Made by a program: the position numbers and the translations under genes. A stretch of 64,000 nt of DNA from Nemophila menziesii (lineage: Eukaryota > Streptophyta > Magnoliopsida > Boraginales > Hydrophyllaceae): positions 3,534,001 to 3,598,000 of the forward strand of contig JARWIR010000018.1 of NCBI GenBank assembly GCA_029959085.1, read 5' to 3'. The notes beneath the pieces were generated by a model, which saw only the letters and a program-made list of their open reading frames with translations, made no database searches and was not told the origin of the DNA. Numbering within the stretch: position 1 is the first letter of the stretch; every line of letters begins with the position of its first letter. This document shows positions 22,387 to 33,673 of the stretch, piece after piece.

Positions 22387-23913
22387 TGATGTCTCCTCAT
22401 TTGTGATAGAATAATATTAGGAAGAGACATCATTTTTAGTGATTTAGAAGTCTTTAAAGTCAATTTTCTTGAGAAATTTCCTATTTTGAGTCTTGATTTA
22501 GTAAAATAATTTTTTTAGAGCATATTGGTTTTAATTGTTTAATTAGTGTGTAGTTTTAAAGATAATTATGGAGCTTAATTAGAGTCCAAGTCAAAGACTA
22601 CAAATTATGGAAAGAGATTAGCATGGTAATTGGAGATAAGGAAACAAAAGCTAAAAAGATGAAAAAGGAAAAGCTACCTAAATCTGGGATTTTACAGTAC
22701 ACGCCTAAATAAGTGCTATTTACCCCAAGAAATAGGCCGATTTTGGTAATTTCCTTTCATAGGGACAAAGATAATTCTGTGAGGATTCTTTTGGTATCTT
22801 ATGGAGCTCAAACAGACCAATAACGAAGAAGATATGCTCAAAACGGTCCAGCAGTGTTTATCTTTATTTCCATACGAATTTGAGTTGGGCTAGAAGTCCA
22901 ATACTTTATCTCTTCCTCAAGAAAACGAATTAGGTCTTCTAAACACCTATAAATACACCCTTATATCACTTGTAAAATAATCCTTGCCTCATAGTAATTA
23001 GATCTTAAGGTTTTATTCTTCCAGTTTATTGTAGAGAGCAAGATGATGTCTTTTGTAATTTCTTTTAGTTTATTTCCTTCAGGTATGAACTAAACTCCCC
23101 ATAGCTTGGGTTTTGAATCATGTATAATCTATGAAATTCTAATTCTTCTATCTAAGTTTCTTTGGGAATTATATGTTTTAATTTGATATTAGCGTCTTAC
23201 TTAATATTTGTTTATGTGTTTTGATTTATTGTCTTTCCTAGAACTGATCACTTTAGGATTGTTTCAATAGTAGTTAGATGGTCTCCTTGACAGGGTGTTT
23301 AACTATTGAACCACCACATAATGACTAGTGTCGATATTAGTTCTGACAAAACATGATTCTAACTAGATAATCATTAGGATTTGTTTTAATCACCATATCA
23401 CCAATTGATTGTTGTGTTTGCTTAGAGCCTTGGTAGCGCTTGATGACTCTAAGAGTGTAACCACGTCTTGGTTGTGCCGTAGCCCCCTTAGTCGCTCTCA
23501 AGGTCTAAGGTATGGGAATTTAGAATCCTGACTAAGTATACCAAGAGCTAATATTCTTCCTTACTAACTAGATCTATAGATAGAATAAGAAGGATTAGTG
23601 CATACTAGCAAAACCTAAGCTATATCTCTCATCTCATATTCTTAGTTATTTATTTTATTGTCTTTATTTTCTTAGTTTAATTTGCTAATTTCAAACTTAC
23701 TCTCTTTAATTTATTATCTTTTAATTATTTACTTTTACTCGTTATTGATATCCACTCGTATAACACACTTAAGTCCCTGAGAACGAACTCAACTTACTAA
23801 CTAAAACTTGCATACGTCCTTTAATACTTGCAGTACTATGCCTGTCTAGGGTGAGAGTGCGTAGTTTCTTGACTTAATTTTATCTTATTTTTATCACACC
23901 CTAGGCGACACCA
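22387..23913 (+). repeat. 3' LTR of element 1
   Basis: It is 1,527 bp with TGATGTCTCC and GACACCA ends, collinear with the 5' LTR. It lacks the short insert AGTGCAC found in the 5' LTR at about 14,270 and differs by scattered substitutions. The 46-nt terminal palindrome lies at 22,387-22,432. Confidence 0.95.
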
Positions 23914-23918
23914 CTGTG

Positions 23919-24350
23919 ACACATCTTCTTTCAACCCCTTCACCACCACCTAGCTAGATAACAGCTCCGCCTACCATCCGTTTGCATCAAGATTCCGCAG
24001 ATGATCTGGTCGGACCATTCCTTCATTCTTTCATTATTTTGCTTCTACATCTCTTGATTTGACTTCAAATTATCTTGGTTGAATTTCACGAACGAAGTCA
24101 ATGTTTGAACAATGGAGATTAGCAATAGTCTCAAAATACAAATCTTGAACATGTCTTTCAACTCCTTGGTAATGATTCGGAGGTCTCTACTGAAATTTTT
24201 GTCCTTCGGGCGTTGTTGATAATTCCATGGATTAGGTACCCCATTCGGATTTGACCAATCGAACCCTGGATGGTTGAGATTTGGTTGCATGTATGCATGA
24301 CCACTTACATAGTGGTTATCCTTGACTAGAAACGAACGCAACAGAATTAA
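23919..24350 (-). pseudogene. Old Athila gag relic, copy A, left piece (3' end of gag)
   Basis: The minus strand at 24,341-24,045 reads AYMQPNLNHPGFDWSNPNGV and PWNYQQRPKDKNF, a typical Athila gag tail following the zinc knuckle (compare the equivalent frame of element 1 near 16,990-17,140). The gag frame is cut by insertion of element 2 at 24,351. The rest continues from 31,567. The copy-B equivalent is 54,549-54,970. Confidence 0.8.
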
Positions 24351-24355
24351 GATTA

Positions 24356-25946
24356 TGATGTCTCCCTAAATGTTCTAATTTTATGCCATTGGGAGACATC
24401 ATTTTTGGTGTTTATTTGATTATTTAGATAGACTTTTGGTGCTAATATGCAATAATCCGGAATTTCCATTTTATTTCTAGTAATTTTGATTTATTAAACT
24501 TTTGCGCGTAATATTGGTATTTTTAGTGTAAAGTTTACAGGTTTTAGATGTTAGCTAGGAGAGGAATCCGAGGAGAAAGTCAAAGATCATGATATGGAGT
24601 CAAGACTTAAAGATAAATCCCGAAGATATTATTTTTAGAGCTGAAAATCTATTTTCCAGGCCATAGATTGCTGATTTCGAGGTGCTTAAGAGATGATTTA
24701 GCCGCTGACCCTTGAAGAGATTATGTTCCTTATCGAGTTACGGAACTTTAGCAACTGGAATGAGGTCAATCGGGGTCATAACGAAGCGGGAAAAGCCGTT
24801 TTAGTGAAGGTGTATCAGCAGTTACGGGATTTGGGCTTAATTAGTGGACTTGGGCTTTTCTAATTTTTACTTAATCCTTAAGTAAAAGCCCTAATCCGAT
24901 TTTATGATTATAAATAGGTCTTTAGACCTCATTATTCAGTACCTCTCAATTTATTCTTCAAATCAAAATCATCCTTAGAAGAGAGTGTCCGGAGAAGAAG
25001 CAGAAACAAGGAAAAGAAGAAGCCAAGAGCTGGAGACGGTCTTTATCTCCAATTCGCAGCCAACCCAATTCCGAAATTAGGTTTCTCTGTATTTTCTTTC
25101 TGTAAACAATATGAATTTTATTATTTTTAATTTAGTTTTTGTTTTAATTAGTATGAGCTAAACATTTATTAGTGCTTGAGAACGCTTTATGGGTGAATCC
25201 CAATTCTGTTAAATGATTTGTCCTGAATTTGGGTTTCTGTTAAATTAAATTAGATTGGGGCTTTTACTCTTTTCGATAAATTGCGAATATTTACTGTTTT
25301 TAGAGTAGCTAACTAAGAACAGGTGTTAGTATCTAGGCTATTCCACATATGTGGCGTGTGGATCATCCTGACGGAGGGTTTAGGTACAGAACCATTTATT
25401 CAATCTAAAATAGAAGCTATTGATTCTGACGAACTTAGCTAATTTTAGGGCCTATGCGGTAATAAACTTAAACATCTAAAAGTGGATCATATTTACCCTG
25501 ACGGGACTAGTGACACTGTAGGATTGCCTTATAGTCCACCCTGACGGGGGTATAAGGAATTTAGAATCCCGACCATTGTAATTGACCAATCTAACCCTTA
25601 AACAGAATAGGTTATGAAATAGAATTCGGAGGATCCCTTGCTTTCTCAAGTGCTATCTTCTCATATTTGCGTTTTACATTTATTTACTTGCGTTTAGTTA
25701 TTTGATTGCATTTTCATATTAGTCTTTAAATATCTTAGGAACTATAAAACCAAACAAACAACTCTTATAAACATTTATTTGCTTTCATAAGTGCAATTAA
25801 TCATTAATTGATAAGCATTAAGGTTAGCCATTCCGTCCCTGCGAACGATCCTATTACCACTATTATTACTTGGGACAATCGTACACTTGCGGTTGTGGTT
25901 CTCTTTACTTATTACATTTATTTTTAGAACACACAAAGGACCACCA
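24356..25946 (+). repeat. 5' LTR of element 2
   Basis: It begins TGATGTCTCCC and ends GGACCACCA. The first 46 nt are a perfect 11-bp-arm palindrome (TGATGTCTCCC...GGGAGACATCA). A candidate TATA region, TTATAAATAGG, is at about 24,907-24,917. Confidence 0.95.
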
Positions 25947-25952
25947 AGTTTT

Positions 25953-25971
25953 TGGCGCCGCTGCCGGGGAC
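25953..25971 (+). other. Primer binding site of element 2 (tRNA-Asp type)
   Basis: TGGCGCCGCTGCCGGGGAC lies 6 nt after the LTR end and is the same sequence as in element 1, placing both in the Athila/Tat lineage. Confidence 0.9.
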
Positions 25972-26107
25972 GGTAGCGTGTGACCACGGTGTTTATCCTT
26001 TAGTGATAGTTGCATTTATTTTTATTTTTCAGTTTTACGCTTGTGTTTGTTTTGTTTTGTTTTTACAGGTGCTTTATTCAGGTAATGATCAAGAAATTTA
26101 ATTAAAG

Positions 26108-27313
26108 ATGTATAGAGGACATTACCCAGATCCCGATCCATATGACTATTGGGAAGACTCTTCGGGTCAACAACAATGGGGTAGTAACTTCTACCAACAA
26201 CCTTATCAATACCCGCAAGAGCAAGGATGGAACAATCAATGGATCGGGAATAATCAACAACAAACGCCATATCACTATCAACAAGAACAAGTATGGAACC
26301 ACCATTGGGTTGAAAACAGTCAACAGTATCCACCTCATCAAAATCAGCATGATATACTACTAGAGAAAGCCAATCGCCTACTCGAGGAATTTCAGGCAAG
26401 AGAACCAGAGCGTAAGGCAAGAGACGAGGAATTCAAAGCCACCCATGCACTCATACAACAGAGCCTAGATGAAAGGGATGCCCGTTTGTTGCTGATAAAC
26501 AACTCTCCTAACTTAGCTGAAAGTGGTAGTATGTCTTATGAAGGTCCCACTCCCTCGAGGGATGGAACAGATCAATTGGAAGAAGTTGTTGAGGAGGAGG
26601 CGTTGAAAGAAGGTGAGAATCTTGTTAGCATAGTGGAAGAAGGAGTAGCAACGCAAATCCTAGAAGTTAACACAGAGATTGCTATTCCTATGGTGTGTAC
26701 ACATGATCAAGGTATAGAACGAAAAAGGGAGGAAGAGGTGATCGAGATTAGAGAAATTTCACATAAAGAATATTATGAGGTAATAGTGGAAGATTGGGTC
26801 GAAAGCGAAGATGAATATGAAATGGTTGGAGAATCAATTGAAGAATTAAAGGTTAAAGATAAAATAGAAATTGAATATCCGCCACAAAAAGTTCACCAAT
26901 CACCATCTCTACCACGAATCATTATTAAAGATGAAAAATCAGAATCACCTCGACTACCACAAATGATCAATATGTGTTATACAAGCAAGGTGCCACACCG
27001 CGAGAGCAAAAAGGCAAGGAGAAGCACCTACCCACCACATTTTAAAGATGAATCTGAGATTGAAACAAGGAATAAAAATAAGCTTATACCGTTGAGAACG
27101 GTTATCTACTCCAATGTGGTGGAAAATGAGTTTCGTCATGAAAATAAAAAGGCGAAACGAAGTACTTACCCGCCTCCTTTTAGAGATCGATTGAATAATA
27201 TTCAAAGGGGGGAGGTTCTTAAGCTCTTACATCAAGGAAGAGGCGAGTTTAAGCGGAGGAACACCGCAAGGGCCTCAATACCATCTCCATGGAAGGTAAC
27301 GCGTCGAACTTAA
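26108..27313 (+). CDS. Chimeric or deleted gag-like ORF of element 2 (401 aa), function unknown
   Basis: The ATG at 26,108 opens an uninterrupted frame. Residues ~1-80 are rich in Gln, Tyr, Trp and Asn and contain an imperfect repeat (EQGWNNQWIGNNQQQTPYHY, then EQVWNHHWVENSQQYPPHQ). Residues ~80-130 look helical or coiled (ILLEKANRLLEEFQAREPER). The middle is very acidic and the last ~90 residues are basic, with a second imperfect repeat (KKARRSTYPPHF and KKAKRSTYPPPF). No capsid domain, zinc knuckle or enzyme motif is seen. It resembles the gag-protease linker of element 1 in composition only. The open frame in a recently moved element suggests the protein is used, but that is inference. Confidence 0.7.
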   Translation: MYRGHYPDPDPYDYWEDSSGQQQWGSNFYQQPYQYPQEQGWNNQWIGNNQQQTPYHYQQEQVWNHHWVENSQQYPPHQNQHDILLEKANRLLEEFQAREPERKARDEEFKATHALIQQSLDERDARLLLINNSPNLAESGSMSYEGPTPSRDGTDQLEEVVEEEALKEGENLVSIVEEGVATQILEVNTEIAIPMVCTHDQGIERKREEEVIEIREISHKEYYEVIVEDWVESEDEYEMVGESIEELKVKDKIEIEYPPQKVHQSPSLPRIIIKDEKSESPRLPQMINMCYTSKVPHRESKKARRSTYPPHFKDESEIETRNKNKLIPLRTVIYSNVVENEFRHENKKAKRSTYPPPFRDRLNNIQRGEVLKLLHQGRGEFKRRNTARASIPSPWKVTRRT

Positions 27314-29957
27314 AGACGTAATAAACAAAAGTGCTTCTTGGGAGACAACCCATGTTCTAAATTGCTTTCATGTCTTTTAAATTCTTAGTGTGAATTAGAG
27401 TAATGGTTATTTATTTAGTGTTTATTTTTAAGAAATGAGAAAGGTTGGTGTTTTTGATGATTACAGGAGTAAAGGTCACGAGTTTGGGGTACCTAGAACG
27501 AAAAAGAATGAAAATTTTGGGTTCCAATACAGTAGAAACCGGGTACCCGGTTTGTAGAATGCGGGTACCCGTTTTCGGTGCTGTACCCCAGGTATCAAAA
27601 CTTCGGAAGATCATAACTTGACGCTCGGAGGTCGGAATTAACTTTTTCTTGAGCCTAAACCGCATAACTTTTCGAGCTCTATCCAATGGTGAAGTCGAAA
27701 ATTTCGTATGAACAGCTAAAAGTTTCTGACCCAGCGTTTTGAGGCCCGACATTAGTTGCGTCTCCACTTAGCACCATTGATGACGAACCAAAGCTCCAAA
27801 AACACTTAAATTCCATCATCAAAACACCAATATATCACCAATCCTTACCTCTAAACATCATCCCAACACATAATCAATCACAAATATTTCCAAAAACACC
27901 AAGAAATTCAAGTTTTAACCCAAAATTTCTTCACCAAAGCTTAAATTATATCCTTTAAACCTTTCCAACACCATAGATATTAAATACCCATATCAACTAA
28001 ATCACGAATTCCACTACTGTGCCACTTTCAACAATATCAAGAGACACAAATTTCATCAAAAGCTTTGGTAATTTGAAGGTTGGAGATTGCAAGTGCAAGG
28101 TATCAAATCATCATAAATTCCATGGCCAATCCGGTAAAATAGCTAGAACTATTCTTTTATTTCTATTACCAGTTGGGAATTAAGATTTATTTTAGTTATT
28201 TAGCGGAGGAATTGTGAATTATTTGAGCATATTAATATTATATATTTTGCAAGTAATCTTTAAGTAAGTGAAAAATTGAGTTTGGGGTCATCAAAGATGA
28301 CCATGAAGGTTGGAAAAGGTACAAAGAACATGATGAAGATAAAAAGTTGGATGTTGAGGAAAGATTTTCGTAGAAGAGATGATGATTTAGAGGGTTAGGA
28401 AAAGATGAAGACTTGGAAAATAAGACATGAGAGTTCGAAGTATTCAAAACTTCAACATGAGACTACACGTAATCGGCCTAGTGCCGATACAGATATGTTT
28501 TCCTATCCTTTCTCATTTAGTGTATATTAGTTTAATTGCTTTATTGAGTCTTTTCGAGTCGTGGGGACACGACTCATTTTTGAGTTTGGGGTGGGGTTCG
28601 TTGCCTCATCCCAGTTTTAATGTGTTTATTTGTTTTCATTGCTTTCAATAAAATAATTAGGAGTTGCGTTTGACTGTAGAAGATTTTAAATGTCCCTTTT
28701 AAGCATACTTTTGATGAATCTATGATAGTAGATAGTGGACTTTAGGGAATAACATAAAACGCACTTACAATTGCATGCGAACATAGGTAATGGATAGGAA
28801 AAATTAATGAACAATGCAAATGAAGTAAGCTTGTACTCAAGGAATATGTTTGGTGTGTAGAACGTGAAATCTTAATTAGTAGAGAACCCACCTAGATATG
28901 AACTAAAGACAAGCTATGTACTTAGGAAAATGATAGGGGCAGTTCTTTGTTAGCCATTTGAAGCCTTTTAGCTTGCTATCCGTTATTATAATTTCATCCG
29001 TCTTAGCCCAATTTTGAGCCTTAAGCCTTTTCTTTTGTAGCCACGATATAAGCCCATTATCCTTTAGATTATTAGGCATGACCAAATGACCCGCACTTGA
29101 ATCACAACCCTGAGACTTGTCTCGAGCTTGAGTTTGGGGTGGTGGGACCACATTTGGGGAATTTACACTGGGAAGGGATTATATGTGTTTGTATTGAGGC
29201 ACAAAAAGGTAGATGATATTATTATTTGTAACCCTTTGCCGGGATTTGAATAAAAAAAAAAAAAAAAGAGAAAGAAAAAGAAAATTATAAGAGACATGAC
29301 TTTTCACATCAAAATGATGGTCATGGGTATCTTGTACAAAAAAAAAGAGAAGAAATGAAAAAGAAAATAAAAAGAAAGAAAGAATAAAATAAACCGGCAA
29401 AGTGGAATAATTTTGGAATTCATCTTAGTCTCATTTGGGTTGACATTGGGGACGCAACATTAGCGCGTCAAATGGGTGAGTGAGAACATTTTTGAGCGTA
29501 AACTCAAGCTCGAGGACATTGTTGATGGTAAGTGAGGAGAGAGCCAAAAGCTCATTTCAAATTTACCAAATATACATCCACACCGTCCTTAAGCCATTAT
29601 TAAAACCATAAAGACCTCGTGATTCCTAAGTGCATAGTGAATTTATGATTATGTTGATAGGGAATACGCTAGGTGGAGCGTTCAAAGCGAGTTAGGATTA
29701 ATGACCACCCTATAGCCATCATACAGAGATGAGTACAAGTGTAACCTTCAAGCATTGCGACTTTAATTTTATGATTGAGATTATTTATGTTTGATGTTGC
29801 ATGATTAGTGTAAGTATATGTTAGTTCTTAATGTTTGCTATATGAGATTTATCTTTAGCATTGCTTTAGGGTTTATTTGCTAGCTTCTATTTTCTCTTGC
29901 ATCTACTTCATTCCCCTTGTTTTATTTAGTTTTGCTTTGTCGGGACGACAAAGGTTT
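27314..29957 (+). other. Long non-coding 3' region of element 2
   Basis: About 2.6 kb without a supported gene. It begins with AAAGTGCTTCTTGGGAGACAACCC, a block also found after the integrase scrap of element 1. It then has GGGTACCCG palindromes (about 27,540-27,575), four GAGTTTGGGGT words (27,480, 28,278, 28,582, 29,130), the hairpin at 28,556-28,575, the CCCTTTGCCGG/CCGGCAAAGTGG inverted pair (29,232 and 29,394) around a purine-rich run, and the GAGCCAAAAGCTCATTTCAA block (about 29,540). Short open frames in it are not conserved in element 1. Confidence 0.75.
28556..28575 (+). other. Perfect 8-bp hairpin with GGGA loop in element 2
   Basis: GAGTCGTG and CACGACTC pair perfectly around GGGA, a GNRA-type tetraloop in RNA. 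The same structure occurs in element 1 at 20,892-20,911 in the same sequence context. Confidence 0.75.
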
Positions 29958-29970
29958 GAGTTGGGGGTCT
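29958..29970 (+). other. Polypurine tract of element 2
   Basis: GAGTTGGGGGTCT directly precedes the 3' LTR and is the expected plus-strand primer site. Confidence 0.8.
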
Positions 29971-31561
29971 TGATGTCTCCCTAAATGTTCTAATTTTATG
30001 CCATTGGGAGACATCATTTTTGGTGTTTATTTGATTATTTAGATAGACTTTTGGTGCTAATATGCAATAATCCGGAATTTCCATTTTATTTCTAGTAATT
30101 TTGATTTATTAAACTTTTGCGCGTAATATTGGTATTTTTAGTGTAAAGTTTACAGGTTTTAGATGTTAGCTAGGAGAGGAATCCGAGGAGAAAGTCAAAG
30201 ATCATGATATGGAGTCAAGACTTAAAGATAAATCCCGAAGATATTATTTTTAGAGCTGAAAATCTATTTTCCAGGCCATAGATTGCTGATTTCGAGGTGC
30301 TTAAGAGATGATTTAGCCGCTGACCCTTGAAGAGATTATGTTCCTTATCGAGTTACGGAACTTTAGCAACTGGAATGAGGTCAATCGGGGTCATAACGAA
30401 GCGGGAAAAGCCGTTTTAGTGAAGGTGTATCAGCAGTTACGGGATTTGGGCTTAATTAGTGGACTTGGGCTTTTCTAATTTTTACTTAATCCTTAAGTAA
30501 AAGCCCTAATCCGATTTTATGATTATAAATAGGTCTTTAGACCTCATTATTCAGTACCTCTCAATTTATTCTTCAAATCAAAATCATCCTTAGAAGAGAG
30601 TGTCCGGAGAAGAAGCAGAAACAAGGAAAAGAAGAAGCCAAGAGCTGGAGACGGTCTTTATCTCCAATTCGCAGCCAACCCAATTCCGAAATTAGGTTTC
30701 TCTGTATTTTCTTTCTGTAAACAATATGAATTTTATTATTTTTAATTTAGTTTTTGTTTTAATTAGTATGAGCTAAACATTTATTAGTGCTTGAGAACGC
30801 TTTATGGGTGAATCCCAATTCTGTTAAATGATTTGTCCTGAATTTGGGTTTCTGTTAAATTAAATTAGATTGGGGCTTTTACTCTTTTCGATAAATTGCG
30901 AATATTTACTGTTTTTAGAGTAGCTAACTAAGAACAGGTGTTAGTATCTAGGCTATTCCACATATGTGGCGTGTGGATCATCCTGACGGAGGGTTTAGGT
31001 ACAGAACCATTTATTCAATCTAAAATAGAAGCTATTGATTCTGACGAACTTAGCTAATTTTAGGGCCTATGCGGTAATAAACTTAAACATCTAAAAGTGG
31101 ATCATATTTACCCTGACGGGACTAGTGACACTGTAGGATTGCCTTATAGTCCACCCTGACGGGGGTATAAGGAATTTAGAATCCCGACCATTGTAATTGA
31201 CCAATCTAACCCTTAAACAGAATAGGTTATGAAATAGAATTCGGAGGATCCCTTGCTTTCTCAAGTGCTATCTTCTCATATTTGCGTTTTACATTTATTT
31301 ACTTGCGTTTAGTTATTTGATTGCATTTTCATATTAGTCTTTAAATATCTTAGGAACTATAAAACCAAACAAACAACTCTTATAAACATTTATTTGCTTT
31401 CATAAGTGCAATTAATCATTAATTGATAAGCATTAAGGTTAGCCATTCCGTCCCTGCGAACGATCCTATTACCACTATTATTACTTGGGACAACCGTACA
31501 CTTGCGGTTGTGGTTCTCTTTACTTATTACATTTATTTTTAGAACACACAAAGGACCACCA
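29971..31561 (+). repeat. 3' LTR of element 2
   Basis: It has the same length and sequence as the 5' LTR apart from one substitution seen by eye. The terminal palindrome is at 29,971-30,016. Confidence 0.95.
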
Positions 31562-31566
31562 GATTA

Positions 31567-32163
31567 CCTTGGCACTCTTCTAAAGCATGGTCACTAGCAC
31601 CACAATTTGAGCATCCAATAACTTCTTGAGCTAATTTTACTTCTTTTTGCTTGTTTTGGAAGCCCTCTTTCACGACCATAGCTAATTATATTAATTTGAA
31701 TCTCCAATGTGTAAAATTTAGTTTCTAACGCGGTATCATTATCTACATGTAAAACACATATATGCGCTCTTGGCACAAGCACCCTTTTTTATGTATCTAT
31801 GATCTTTTACATCACTTGCGTGGCCTGAACTGGATCCATAGAAACAAAACCACCACCACCAAGATTGTCTACTCTAAACGTGAACTTCCATCTAAAGCTT
31901 TACAAAACATCGATAGTTGTATCAGGGAAGTATACCCATGAAGAGGGCATTTAGTTAATTATTGTTGGAATTTGATCCATGTTTCCTCTAAAGTCTCATC
32001 GTCATCTTTTACGAAATTGGCAAGTTCAACCTAGTCTTTCATTCTCATACTCTGTGAGTAAAATTTATCAGAAGACATGGCTTGAGCGAATCCCAATCAG
32101 GGATCGTATCGGATGGTTGTCTGTCTAGCCACTCACTAGCGCCTCCGGTTAAGAAAAACTTGA
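31567..32163 (-). pseudogene. Old Athila gag relic, copy A, middle piece (zinc knuckle region)
   Basis: On the minus strand near 31,575-31,620 the sequence encodes a zinc knuckle of the C-x2-C-x4-H-x4-C type (GCSNCGASDHALEEC). The preceding coding part runs to 32,163, where the inverted solo LTR interrupts it. The frame is broken in several places. The copy-B equivalent is about 54,980-55,580. Confidence 0.78.
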
Positions 32164-32168
32164 ACATG

Positions 32169-33668
32169 TGGTGGGGCCTAGGGTGTGATAAAATAAGATA
32201 TAATTAACGTGCAAAATAACACCCTAAACTACACGGTTCTGCAAGTATACAGATCGTATGCAAGTTTTAGTTAAAAGATTAAGATTCGTTCCGCAGAGAC
32301 TACGAAGGTTAGGAGAATCTTATGCAAATACCAAGTGCAAATAAATTAAAGATAGGACAACTAAACGCAATTAAAAGTAGAGACAAGTAAAGATGGATTT
32401 GAGAAAATAATTAACTAAATTAAACTAAGAATTAAAAGACAGAAAATAAATATGAAAGAGAAGTGATATGAGAATATAGCTCAAGTTATTAGCATATAAT
32501 CCCCACTAGTTTTGCCATTCTAAACATGTAAGGGTGAATTATGTTGTATTTCCCTAATCGGTCCCAATTCGCTATCGGTAGTTTCAAATAGGATTTACCT
32601 GTGTCAATAAGGCTTCCTAAGCAAACTTTTCCTGTAATTGGTAAATAGTCACAAGAACTAAACCATAGTGATTATCTAGCTAGGTTGGGTTGTCAGATCA
32701 GACCTAAGACTAGACGTTATGTGCTAAACATGCAATTAAACACCGTTGTCAATGGTGACCTAATTACTAGATGGTAATTCTAAATGGCCGCGGTTCCACA
32801 AGAACACAGAATATAATTCCAAACACATAAACAGAGAATAAAAACTAGAATTCTATTTAAAACATTAAATTCCCAAATTAGATAGATGTCAACTCAAAAC
32901 TAGGGTTCATACATTAATGCTAAAACTCAAGATAAAGAAATTTAGTTCATGAAAGAAAAGAAACAAATTACAAATCTAAAGGTAGAAGAATACATTGTGA
33001 TGAACCGCTCCTTCCAGACTTCTCTCTTGTGTTGTAAGCTTCCTCATGGTTTAAGGTTTCACCAAGGAAGATTTAAGAGTGTTAAGAGGCTGTATTTATA
33101 GTGTATAGGTTGACCTAATTCGTTTCTTTAGAGATAAGTTAAGTAATGGACTCCTAGCCCAACTCAAATTCGTAAGGAAATAAAGATAAACACTGCTGGA
33201 CCGTTTTGGGCATATCTTCTTCGTTATTGGTCGGTTTGAGCTCCATAAGATACCAAAATAATCGTAACAGAATTATCTTTTCACCTATGAAAGGAAATTA
33301 CCAAAACCGACATATTTCTTGGGTAAAATATCACTTCTTTAGGCGTGTACTGTAGAATCCTAGATTAGGCAGCTTTTCCTTTTTCATGTTTTTAGCCTTT
33401 GTTTCCTTTATCTCCAATTTCCATGCAAATCTCTTTCCATAAGTTGTAGTCTTTGACTTGAAATCTAATTAATCTCCATAATTATCTTTAAAACTTCACA
33501 CTAAATAAACAATTAAACCCAATATGCTCTTAAAATATTATGTTACTAAATCAAGACTCAAAATAGGAAAGTGCACTAAACTAAGCTAAAATCAACCTAT
33601 AAACTAATAAATAAGCCTAAAATGATGTCTTAGATGTATATTTTATTATCACAAATGAGGAGACATCA
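32169..33668 (-). mobile_element. Inverted solo LTR of the element-1 family, copy A only
   Basis: It is a 1,500-bp LTR in reverse orientation (TGGTGGGGCCTAGGGTG on the left; GAGGAGACATCA on the right). It is related to the LTRs of element 1 over its whole length, and ACATG flanks it at 32,164-32,168 and 33,669-33,673. No internal region remains, so it arose by LTR-LTR recombination. Copy B reads straight through the site at about 55,580. Read on its own strand it begins with the 46-nt palindrome TGATGTCT...AGACATCA. Confidence 0.93.
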
Positions 33669-33673
33669 ACATG

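Larger units (their letters stand above)
14180..23913 (+). mobile_element. Athila-like LTR retrotransposon 1 (non-autonomous, complete)
   Basis: Two direct LTRs (14,180-15,709 and 22,387-23,913) enclose a tRNA-Asp primer site, gag, protease, a scrap of integrase, an env-position ORF with a plant transposon-protein domain and a polypurine tract. The 5-bp target duplication CTGTG lies at 14,175-14,179 and 23,914-23,918. Copy B has the empty site at about 54,544-54,548. Reverse transcriptase, RNase H and nearly all of integrase are missing, so movement would need an autonomous relative. The LTRs differ at several percent of positions (five differences in their last ~165 bp), indicating an older insertion than element 2. 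Confidence 0.95.
24356..31561 (+). mobile_element. Athila-like LTR retrotransposon 2 (short, very recent)
   Basis: Its 1,591-bp LTRs (24,356-25,946 and 29,971-31,561) are virtually identical. I saw one substitution (AATC against AACC, near 25,877 and 31,492). The target duplication GATTA is at 24,351-24,355 and 31,562-31,566. Copy B has the empty site near 54,980. It has a tRNA-Asp-type primer site and a polypurine tract but no recognisable capsid, protease, reverse transcriptase or integrase, only one 401-codon ORF. The near-identity of the LTRs shows recent movement, so an active helper must have supplied the enzymes. Confidence 0.95.

Noticed and set aside
28427..28651. 74-aa frame in the 3' region of element 2
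   Set aside because: It overlaps the conserved hairpin and GAGTTTGGGGT words and is not open in element 1.
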